Shown one piece after another: positions 15,816-22,908 of a DNA stretch of 26,050 nt (position 1 is its first letter; each line of letters starts with the position of its first letter). Source of the stretch: JBCDBH01 sp039184055 (GTDB lineage Bacteria; Acidobacteriota; Thermoanaerobaculia; Multivoradales; J023). The stretch spans positions 1 through 26,050 of the forward strand of contig JBCDBH010000040.1 in NCBI GenBank assembly GCA_039184055.1, given 5' to 3'. Both the position numbers and the translations under genes were made by a program. Below the pieces are notes generated by a model. The model worked only from the letters and a program-made list of their open reading frames with translations, was not told the DNA's origin and searched no databases.

Positions 15816-17282
15816 ATGATACGACATTTCTCGATCCCGGCCACGGCCTTGCTGGCGGCTCTCGTGCTTCTCGCCCCGCTTCCATTCGCCAGCGTCATGC
15901 CACTCGAGCGTGCCGCCGCGCAAGCGGTGGTCTTCGTCGCCTTGACGTTCGCGGTCGCGGCGGCGCGCGACGGCGTGGTGTCGCGACCGGTGCTCGGTAT
16001 CGCGCTCATTCCGATCACGGTCGCGGTCATCGGTCTGCTCCAGAGTCTGCCGTGGCCACGGTTCGTGGTCGAGCTCGTGGCGGCCGATCTGGTGACGGCC
16101 TGGGATGCCGGCGCGTCGTTGCGTGGCGCGCCGCCACCGGAGTGGGTGCCGTTCACCCTGACCCCGGCGGTGACGCACAGCTCGGCCTTGGCGTGGTTGG
16201 CGGCCGCCGCGGCGTTCGTCGCCGCCGCGGTGATCGGACGCGATCGCGGGCATCGTCGCGTGTTGGGACTGGCGCTCCTCGGTAGCGCCGTGTTCACCGT
16301 CGCCTACGGCACCGAGCGCTGGTTTCGCGGTAGCAACACGCTGTGGGGGATCGAAGTGCCTGGCGACGTCGGGCGCTTGCGCGGCACCTTCGTCAATCCC
16401 GATCACTACGCCATGTTTCTCGCCATGGTGATCGCCGTGACCACCGCCTGGTTGTGGTGGACGACCCGGCGGGCGCTCGATGGCGGTCGATTGGAACGCC
16501 AGCTCGGGCTGGTGGCGCCGCCGGCGCTCGCCATGCTCCTGCTCTTCGTGGCGCTCGCCTTCACCGGCTCACGCGCCGGTTTCATCGCCGTGGTCGGCGC
16601 GGTGACGGTCCAGGGCTTCTTGCTCGTCTGGCACTACAAACGTCTTCGCGTCGGCCTCTACGCCCTGCTCGCTCTGACGGTCGGCATCGTCGGCGTGCTC
16701 AGCTTCGGCGTCGAGTCAGGTTTCGGGCGGTTTCTCGACACGTCGGCGTACGACCTGACGTGGAGCAAGCGTTACGAGGTATGGGCGGCGACCCTCGATC
16801 TATGGTGGACCCTGCCGTGGACGGGGAGTGGTCTCGGCACCTTCCGGCAGGCTTTCCCGCTCGTCCAGAGCGCCGGTATGGAGCCCTGGGATGCCGCGCA
16901 CAGTGACTATCTCGAGCTGCTCGCCGCGCTCGGGATCGTCGCCGTGCCGCTGCTCGGGGCGTTGCTGTGGTTCTTGAGTCGACATCTGCTCGCCGCGTTG
17001 CGTCGCGGGCGTCGTAGTGAGGACCGCGCCGCGGCGCTCGCCGCGCTCGGCGCGGCGGCGGCGGTGGCGGCGCATTCCCTGGTCGATTTCGGCTTGCAGA
17101 TGCCGGCCAACGCGCTGATCTTCGCTGTTCTGTGCGGTGCGGCGGCCGGGGTTCCGGTCTATCGATCGATGCCCAAGATCGAGACCACGGATCGACGGCG
17201 GCGCCGACGTCGGCGGAGCACCGAGCGCACCGATCAAGACGAAGCGGCGGAACGCGCCGCCGCCGACGCCGCGGCGCGGTAA
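15816..17282 (+). CDS. O-antigen ligase / Wzy-polymerase family membrane protein
   Basis: A 488-residue multi-pass inner-membrane protein with about 10-12 hydrophobic segments, of the O-antigen ligase (Wzy_C) family. Family marks are GTFVNPDHYAMFLAM (190-204), FTGSRAGFI (249-257), WTGSGLGTFRQAFP (335-348) and AHSDYLELLAALG (361-373), with a later AHSLVDFGLQMPAN (419-432). Such proteins polymerise or transfer undecaprenyl-linked glycan units at the periplasmic face. Polymerase and ligase activities cannot be separated by sequence alone; next to a Wzc/SLBB system a polymerase role is more likely. The C-terminal tail is cytoplasmic-looking: an eight-Arg run at about 460-467, then an Ala-rich end. 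It is transcribed divergently from the barrel operon with only 31 bases between starts, and its 3' end overlaps the convergent membrane-protein gene by 49 bases. Confidence 0.87.
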   Translation: MIRHFSIPATALLAALVLLAPLPFASVMPLERAAAQAVVFVALTFAVAAARDGVVSRPVLGIALIPITVAVIGLLQSLPWPRFVVELVAADLVTAWDAGASLRGAPPPEWVPFTLTPAVTHSSALAWLAAAAAFVAAAVIGRDRGHRRVLGLALLGSAVFTVAYGTERWFRGSNTLWGIEVPGDVGRLRGTFVNPDHYAMFLAMVIAVTTAWLWWTTRRALDGGRLERQLGLVAPPALAMLLLFVALAFTGSRAGFIAVVGAVTVQGFLLVWHYKRLRVGLYALLALTVGIVGVLSFGVESGFGRFLDTSAYDLTWSKRYEVWAATLDLWWTLPWTGSGLGTFRQAFPLVQSAGMEPWDAAHSDYLELLAALGIVAVPLLGALLWFLSRHLLAALRRGRRSEDRAAALAALGAAAAVAAHSLVDFGLQMPANALIFAVLCGAAAGVPVYRSMPKIETTDRRRRRRRRSTERTDQDEAAERAAADAAAR

Positions 17283-17932
17283 TACGCGGCGAGCGCTCCC
17301 AGACCGATCGGGCCGAGCACCAAGAGCACAGCGAGCAGCAGGGTTTCGACCGTGGTCGTCACCGGTCGTCGGGCCACCCACGCGGCGCTGCGGTCGACGA
17401 GCTCGGCCACGGGTACCTCCGGTGGCTGATCGGCGGCGAGCCAGAACACGAAGACATAGCGGTGCATGACGACGAGCTGGAGGGCGAGTGCGGCGGCGAT
17501 GCCGCTGCCGATCACCCATGGATCGATCGCATCACCCGTGACATGACGCGCGATCCACAGCGCGATCAGCAGCGGCGCGGCGAGAAAGACCAGCGTGAAA
17601 TAGCCGAGCCAGAAGATCGACAAAAAGCGTTGATATTGGCGAAAGCCACCGAGCAGCAGCCGAGGATCGATCGGTCGGTGGTCGAGGAGCGCGAGACCGA
17701 GGAACGGAAAACCGCCGAAACACGGTGCCAGGGCGAGAAGAATAAAGAGCAGATTCCAGCGTGGCAGCACACAGCCGACCACGATGATCGCCGTCAACAC
17801 GAGAAAGCCGGTCAGGGCCGAGATCGGGCGGCGCACGACAGCTCGGCACCCGCTCACGAGTGCCTCGCGAAGACGTGTCAGGCTGCCGGTGGCTCGCTCA
17901 GCCTGGGTCGGTTGTACGACGACGTTGTCCAC
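17234..17932 (-). CDS. Multi-pass membrane protein of unknown function
   Basis: A 232-residue integral membrane protein. Hydrophobic segments are visible at about 38-56 (SALTGFLVLTAIIVVGCVL), 60-82, 105-126 (FLSIFWLGYFTLVFLAAPLL), 139-158 and 195-215. A cytoplasmic-looking N-terminus (ATGSLTRLREALVSGCRAVVRRP) resembles DUF4013/DUF975-type proteins, in which Gly-Trp-like helices pack in the membrane, but I cannot name the family firmly. The GTG at 17930-17932 is used because no better in-frame start is present. It starts 36 bases after the halogenase-like gene on the same strand and probably shares its transcript. Its last 16 codons overlap the 3' end of the opposite-strand O-antigen ligase gene, and both C-termini are Ala-rich there. 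Confidence 0.65.
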   Translation of the reverse strand: MDNVVVQPTQAERATGSLTRLREALVSGCRAVVRRPISALTGFLVLTAIIVVGCVLPRWNLLFILLALAPCFGGFPFLGLALLDHRPIDPRLLLGGFRQYQRFLSIFWLGYFTLVFLAAPLLIALWIARHVTGDAIDPWVIGSGIAAALALQLVVMHRYVFVFWLAADQPPEVPVAELVDRSAAWVARRPVTTTVETLLLAVLLVLGPIGLGALAAYYRAAASAAARSAASS

Positions 17933-17968
17933 GTCGAAGCTTTCGGAGCCTGACGGTCAGCGGATGGC

Positions 17969-19294
17969 TCAGGCGCCGGCGCTCAGACCGATCGACTCGT
18001 CGCGCGGCATGGAAACGTCGTGTGCCGGGGGAAGCGGTAGCGACACTTTGCCCCGTGCGGCGTCACGTTGGCGTTGGGTGGCGCCAAAGAACAGGGTTTT
18101 CTCGAAGAGGCCGATCCGTGGATCGCGGCTAAAGACCTTGCCACCGAATGCCGAGGTCGCCATGGCGTGGAGCAGCGCGGGTGGACGCTCGCAGAGCAAG
18201 CTGATCACGGCCGGATCGTAGAAGCCGAGGATGTAGCGACGGAACCGGTCGAGCCCGAGCCGTGCGAATCGTTCATAGCTCGCCAGATCAGAGGTCGTCA
18301 CGGTGGCCTTACGCGCGAGCGTGCGCGCCACCGTACGCGCGGCGCGTTCGCCGGTCACCGTGGCGATCAGCACGCCCGACGAAAACACCGGGTCGAGAAA
18401 CGCCGCCGCGTCGCCCACCGCCACCCAGCCGTCGCCACCGAAACGCTGGAGACGATACGAGAAATCGGCCGTCGGTCGGATCGGTGCGATGCGTTCGGCG
18501 GTCGCCATCCGTCGACTCACCTCCGGCGAGGCGGCTACCTGCGCCGCGAAGAAGCTCTCGACATCCCCCTCGTGTTCTCGCCATTGACGACCGGGAAACA
18601 CACAGCCGACGCTGGTCGTCTCACGGTCGAGCGGGATCATCCAGAACCAGCCGTAGGTCCCAGCGGCGATCAAGATATCGCCCCCATCACGTCCGAGATC
18701 CATCGTCGCGTGACGCACGTGGGTGAACATCGCCGCCTGACGCAGCGCCGGATCGCGTCGACGAAGCCCCAGCTGCTTGCCTACCAACACGTCACGTCCA
18801 CTCGCGTCGACCACCGCTCGCGCGTGTATCGCGAGACGTTCCCCGTCGCGTTCCACCTCCGCGCCGATCACTCGACCGTGATCGTCGGTACGCGCTGCCA
18901 GCACCGGAGCCTCCTGCCATACCTCCACGCCCCGCGATGCGGCGTGCTCGAGCAGGATCGTGTCGAATTCGGCTCGTCGTACCTGGAGCGCCATCGGTAG
19001 GTGGCGATCGAGCGAGCGAGAAAAATCCAGCTGCATCGTGGAGCCCGCCGTTTCAAAAACGAAATGCGCGCCCCATTTGCGCTGAAACCCGTGCTCGAGC
19101 AGTTTCTCCCACACGCCGAGACGTTCGAAGAGCGGTACGTTGTACGGCAGCAACGACTCACCGATATGGAAACGTGGAAAGCGCTCCCTCTCACAAAGCA
19201 GCACGCTGAGCCCCGCGTCGGCCAACACCGTCGCCGCCGTGCTCCCGGCCGGACCTCCCCCGATCACCAAGACGTCTACTGTTTTCCTCAGCAT
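17969..19294 (-). CDS. Flavin-dependent halogenase-like FAD oxidoreductase
   Basis: A 441-residue FAD enzyme. VLVIGGGPAGSTAATVLA (9-26) is the Rossmann loop; CERERFPRFHIGESLLP (34-50) and GDAAAFLDPVFSSGV (294-308) are typical of the halogenase/geranylgeranyl-reductase group. Two marks favour a true halogenase: GWFWMIP (215-221), matching the WxWxIP motif, and Lys73 in GFQRKWGA, at the position of the catalytic lysine of phenol/pyrrole-type halogenases. Such enzymes use FADH2, O2 and a halide to make hypohalous acid, which the lysine guides to an electron-rich substrate. No flavin reductase, NRPS or PKS gene is nearby, so the substrate is unknown. I chose the ATG at 19292-19294, preceded by GGGGAAGGACC; the frame extends 21 codons further upstream. 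A reductase or hydroxylase role remains possible. Confidence 0.8.
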   Translation of the reverse strand: MLRKTVDVLVIGGGPAGSTAATVLADAGLSVLLCERERFPRFHIGESLLPYNVPLFERLGVWEKLLEHGFQRKWGAHFVFETAGSTMQLDFSRSLDRHLPMALQVRRAEFDTILLEHAASRGVEVWQEAPVLAARTDDHGRVIGAEVERDGERLAIHARAVVDASGRDVLVGKQLGLRRRDPALRQAAMFTHVRHATMDLGRDGGDILIAAGTYGWFWMIPLDRETTSVGCVFPGRQWREHEGDVESFFAAQVAASPEVSRRMATAERIAPIRPTADFSYRLQRFGGDGWVAVGDAAAFLDPVFSSGVLIATVTGERAARTVARTLARKATVTTSDLASYERFARLGLDRFRRYILGFYDPAVISLLCERPPALLHAMATSAFGGKVFSRDPRIGLFEKTLFFGATQRQRDAARGKVSLPLPPAHDVSMPRDESIGLSAGA

Positions 19295-19408
19295 GGTCCT
19301 TCCCCGACAAGCCGTCGAAACGCAAATGCTATCCGAGGGGTGCCGCCAGACGAGCATGCAACGTGCGATGTGGACAAGGTGAACAATGTGTAATCCGACA
19401 GCTATGTT

Positions 19409-19436
19409 CGTATAGGTACATTCCGATTATTGTCTT
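19409..19436 (-). promoter_or_regulatory. Weak candidate promoter for the halogenase-like gene
   Basis: In an AT-richer patch of the divergent 202-base gap, the minus strand reads AAGACA (complement of 19431-19436), a 16-base spacer and TATACG (complement of 19409-19414), each 4 of 6 matches to consensus. The same patch must also serve the plus-strand DUF1800 gene, whose own promoter I could not pin down. Confidence 0.25.
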
Positions 19437-19485
19437 CTCAGTGATTCGACGAACCACGTGGGTGTCACCGCCCACGACGAAGAAC

Positions 19486-19492
19486 GGGAGGA
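19486..19492 (+). promoter_or_regulatory. Ribosome binding site of the DUF1800 gene
   Basis: GGGAGGA, 4 bases before the ATG at 19497. It favours this ATG over an in-frame GTG at 19458 and over the out-of-frame ATG at 19492. Confidence 0.75.
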
Positions 19493-19496
19493 TGCC

Positions 19497-21242
19497 ATGG
19501 CTCACGAGACCCTCAAGACATCTCGCCAGTCGTCCGAGGCGTCAGGCGACTCGCGTCTCGACCGGCGTCTTTTCTTGCAAGGCACCGGTGCTCTCGGTGT
19601 GACGCTCGGGCTCGGGAGCATCGCTACGGCACCGGTGGCGGCGAGCGGTCCGACGCCTCTCACCACACGTCAACGAGCCTCGCGTTTTCTCGCTCAGTCC
19701 ACCTTCGGTGGCGACACGGCTTTGATCGACGTGGTCGAAGCCGTCGGCCCCGCGGCTTGGCTCGAGACCCAGATGGCGATGCCCAGACAGACGTTTTTGG
19801 GCGATGTACTCGAGCTGATGGACTCGATGCCCGATTTGCTCATCTATTTCTTCGATTGGGTGTGGTGGAAGCACGTGCTGACCCAGCCGGACGTCGTGCG
19901 TCATCGGGTCACCTTCGCGTTGTCGCAGATCCTGGTGGTCGGTCGCCAACCCGAAGAGATCTTCGAGGATTCACGGGCTTCGGCGGCGTATTGGGATGTA
20001 TTGGCCGAGCATGCCTTTGGCAATTTCAAGGATCTGCTGCTCGCCATCACGCTTCAGCCGAGCATGGGTATTTATTTGAGTCACCTCTACAACCGGCGTG
20101 GCGATGCATCGATCAATCGCTTTCCCGACGAGAATTTCGCCCGCGAGGTCATGCAGCTCTTTTCGATCGGTCTCTTCGAGCTCGAGCCCGACGGCAGCCA
20201 CAAGCTCGATGCCGACGGTGATTCGATCCCCACCTATGGCAACGAGCAGATCACCGAGATGGCCAAGATCTTCACCGGGCTCGCCCTGGACGAGGAGTTT
20301 CCCGGCCAGGGCATTCAGTGGGGAGATCGAGGTCTCCAGACTCGGCACCTGCCGATGGTCATGTACGAGCCCGAGCACGAACCGGGACCCAAGACGTTGC
20401 TCAATGGTTTCGTGGTGCCTGCCGGTCAGACCGGCATGCAGGACATCGAGATGGCGATCGACCATCTCTTCCATCATCCGAATGTGGGTCCGTTCCTCGG
20501 CACCCACCTGATCAAATTTCTCGTCACCTCGAATCCGAGCCCCGCCTACGTCGCACGGGTGAGCGCCGCGTTCGCCGACAACGGCAGTGGCGTGCGGGGT
20601 GACATGAAGGCGGTGATCCGAGCGATTCTGCTCGACACCGAGGCACGCGATCTGGCCAACCTCCAGGATCCTCGATTTGGCAAGGTCCGTGAGCCTCTGG
20701 TGCGTTGGGTGCAGCTCGGTCGCGCTTTTCACGCCACCTCACCGAGCGGTGAGTATCGCCACTTCAGCGCCGCCCAGACGGAGCCGGTGCCGATTCTGCC
20801 GGAAGTCGAGAGCATCTTCATGGCGCAGTTTCCGCTCACCGCGCCGAGTGTCTTCAACTTCTTCTCACCCATCCATCAGCCCACCGGCCCGTTGGCCGAC
20901 GCGGGTTTGGTGGCTCCCGAGATGGAGATCATCCACGCGTATACGTCGATCGCCACCGACAACGCCATCGACCGCGCCACGTTCGGGCAGCACTACCTCC
21001 AGGACTACGACCCCGACAACATCATTCCGCTCGACCTGACGACGGAAATCGGCATCGCGCAGACCGATCCCGAGACGTTGATCGATCATCTCGATTTGAT
21101 CCTGACCTACGGCACCTTGACCGACGCCACGCGCACCATCATCCGCGACGCCATCCTGCCGCTCTCCGCGACACCCGACGAGCAGGTTCGACTCGCTCTT
21201 TATTTGTTCATGATCTGCCCCGAGTACGCCGTTCTGCGCTGA
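19497..21242 (+). CDS. DUF1800 family protein, Tat-exported
   Basis: A 581-residue protein of the DUF1800 family, whose biochemical role is unknown. The twin-arginine signal is DRRLFLQGTGALGVTLGLG (22-40), so it is exported folded, possibly with a cofactor. Family marks are RASRFLAQSTFGGD (60-73), VRHRVTFALSQILVV, and PDENFAREVMQLFSIGLFEL (210-229). A large C-terminal region with SVFNFFSPIHQPTGPLADAG follows, and the end at MICPEYAVLR is the usual DUF1800 terminus. DUF1800 genes are nearly always followed by a DUF1501 gene, as here after 46 bases, and the two are probably co-transcribed and form a functional pair. Such pairs are common in Acidobacteriota, Planctomycetota and Proteobacteria; links to surface or polysaccharide functions have been proposed but are not shown by this sequence. 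Confidence 0.92.
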   Translation: MAHETLKTSRQSSEASGDSRLDRRLFLQGTGALGVTLGLGSIATAPVAASGPTPLTTRQRASRFLAQSTFGGDTALIDVVEAVGPAAWLETQMAMPRQTFLGDVLELMDSMPDLLIYFFDWVWWKHVLTQPDVVRHRVTFALSQILVVGRQPEEIFEDSRASAAYWDVLAEHAFGNFKDLLLAITLQPSMGIYLSHLYNRRGDASINRFPDENFAREVMQLFSIGLFELEPDGSHKLDADGDSIPTYGNEQITEMAKIFTGLALDEEFPGQGIQWGDRGLQTRHLPMVMYEPEHEPGPKTLLNGFVVPAGQTGMQDIEMAIDHLFHHPNVGPFLGTHLIKFLVTSNPSPAYVARVSAAFADNGSGVRGDMKAVIRAILLDTEARDLANLQDPRFGKVREPLVRWVQLGRAFHATSPSGEYRHFSAAQTEPVPILPEVESIFMAQFPLTAPSVFNFFSPIHQPTGPLADAGLVAPEMEIIHAYTSIATDNAIDRATFGQHYLQDYDPDNIIPLDLTTEIGIAQTDPETLIDHLDLILTYGTLTDATRTIIRDAILPLSATPDEQVRLALYLFMICPEYAVLR

Positions 21243-21276
21243 CGCCGCGAGAAGACATCCGCGAGACAAGAACCTA

Positions 21277-21282
21277 GAGGAG
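21277..21282 (+). promoter_or_regulatory. Ribosome binding site of the DUF1501 gene
   Basis: GAGGAG, 6 bases before the ATG at 21289, in the 46-base gap after the DUF1800 stop. Together with the short gap it supports one transcript with independent translation start. Confidence 0.75.
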
Positions 21283-21288
21283 ACTGCC

Positions 21289-22776
21289 ATGTCCGATCCC
21301 ATCTCACGTCGTCGCTTTCTCGGTCAGGCCAGCTGCACGGCGGTCGGCGCCACCTCGCTTTTTTCGAGCTTGCTCAACCTGCGCGCCGCGGGCGCGCTCG
21401 CCGCGACCCGGCCACCGGTCGTCAGCGCGGGTCCGCTCCCCGGAAACGACTATCGAGCGCTGGTCTATCTCTTCCTCGCCGGTGGCAACGACTCCTTCAA
21501 TATGTTGGTGCCACGTGGCCCGGCCGAGTATGCCGAGTACGCCGCTATCCGTGGCGATCTCGCGCTTCCCGTCGGTAGCCTGCTACCGATCACTCCCGCC
21601 ACGAGCGACGGGCGCGAATATGGTGTCCACCCCGGCATGCCCGAGGTGCAACAGCTTTTCAACACCGGGCAGCTGGCGTTTCTCGCCAATGTCGGCTCCC
21701 TGGTCGAGCCGACCACCAAGACGGCCATCATCGCCGGGAGCGCCAATCTGCCTCTCGGCCTGTACTCACACAGCGACCAGATCATGCATTGGCAGACCAG
21801 TCTGCCGGATCAACGCGCCAGTCTGGGGTGGGCCGGTCGGACCGCTGATTTGTTGCGTGCTTCGAATACCGACAACACCGTGTCGATGAACATTTCTCTC
21901 GCCGGCACCAATGTGTTTCAAGCCGGCAGCCAAGTCGTGTCGTACGCCATCCAACCGACGGGCAACGGCAGTATTGGCCCCACCGGCTACAACGGTACGC
22001 AGACGGTCGACCAGCTACGCACCGCGGCGATCAACAGCATGTTGGACCAGCAGTACCAAAGCCTGTTCATGGACACCTTCGCCAAGGGCAAACGAGCCGC
22101 GATCGATTCCCACTTGCTGTTCTCCGGCGCGGTCGGCGCGGTGGCACCGTTCACCACGACCTTTTCGGACAATCCGATTTCACAGAGTTTCCAGATGGTG
22201 GCGCGTACCATCGCGGCGCGTCAGACGCTGGGCGCGCGACGTCAGACCTTCTTCATTCTCTTTGGCGGCTGGGACCATCACGACGAGGTGATCAACGCTC
22301 AAGCCGAAATGCTGCCGGTCGTCAGCAAAGCGCTGGGTGAGTTCCATGACGTGCTTACCGAGCTCGGTGTGCTCGACCGGGTGGTCACCTGCACCGCTTC
22401 CGACTTCGCCCGCACGCTGACGTCGAACGGGCAAGGATCGGATCACGCCTGGGGAGGCAACCACATGGTGATGGGTGGGCCCGTGGTCGGTGGCGACATC
22501 TATGGCACCTATCCTCAGCTCTACGCCGACAATGACCTCGACACCGGTCGCGGACGCCTGATCCCCACCACCTCGTGTGACGAGTACTTTGCCGAGCTCG
22601 CTCTGTGGCTCGGAGTCGCGCCCTCCGATCTCGCCACGGTGCTACCCAACATCGGTCGCTTTTACACCCCGGGCTCCGGGCCGCCGATCGGCTTTCTCGG
22701 TGGCGGCGCGCCAGCGCTATTCGCCGATGGCTTCGAATCCGGCGATGTCTCGGCGTGGTCGTCGGTGGTGGGCTGA
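21289..22776 (+). CDS. DUF1501 family protein, Tat-exported, with DGFESG-type C-terminal tail
   Basis: A 495-residue DUF1501 protein, a family related in fold to sulfatases/alkaline phosphatases but with unproven activity. SRRRFLGQ (6-13) begins a Tat signal peptide. LVYLFLAGGNDSFNMLVP (58-75), GVHPGMPEVQQLF, LYSHSDQIMHWQT, FFILFGGWDHHDE and GSDHAWGGNHMVMGG are the family's conserved blocks; the His/Asp-rich ones are candidate metal or active-site residues. The final residues (477-495) read LFADGFESGDVSAWSSVVG, a short tail I recall from secreted proteins of Acidobacteriota and some Proteobacteria, usually where an added C-terminal module begins or the protein ends. Its role here is unknown; it could be a sorting or processing signal. 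It follows the DUF1800 gene in one operon and both are Tat substrates. Confidence 0.92.
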   Translation: MSDPISRRRFLGQASCTAVGATSLFSSLLNLRAAGALAATRPPVVSAGPLPGNDYRALVYLFLAGGNDSFNMLVPRGPAEYAEYAAIRGDLALPVGSLLPITPATSDGREYGVHPGMPEVQQLFNTGQLAFLANVGSLVEPTTKTAIIAGSANLPLGLYSHSDQIMHWQTSLPDQRASLGWAGRTADLLRASNTDNTVSMNISLAGTNVFQAGSQVVSYAIQPTGNGSIGPTGYNGTQTVDQLRTAAINSMLDQQYQSLFMDTFAKGKRAAIDSHLLFSGAVGAVAPFTTTFSDNPISQSFQMVARTIAARQTLGARRQTFFILFGGWDHHDEVINAQAEMLPVVSKALGEFHDVLTELGVLDRVVTCTASDFARTLTSNGQGSDHAWGGNHMVMGGPVVGGDIYGTYPQLYADNDLDTGRGRLIPTTSCDEYFAELALWLGVAPSDLATVLPNIGRFYTPGSGPPIGFLGGGAPALFADGFESGDVSAWSSVVG

Positions 22777-22908
22777 TTCGCGCTCGACGGCCCGTTCCTC
22801 AATCCGCGCATCGTCGAGGGAGCGAAGAGCGAGCACGCCCAGAGATTGCGTGCGTTTCCGCGCCGTAGCCGCGGTCCGTCGTCACGGCAGGCTGGTGAGC
22901 AAGGCGGG

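Noticed and set aside
15785..16297. Upstream extension of the beta-barrel frame
   Set aside because: It overlaps the 5' third of the O-antigen-ligase-like gene on the other strand, is Ala/Thr/Arg-rich, and would bury the signal peptide; a GAGGAG site supports the ATG at 15784.
22783..22818. CTCGACG/CGTCGAG inverted repeat after the DUF1501 gene as a terminator
   Set aside because: A 7-bp stem with a 22-base loop and no T-run is too weak to call.
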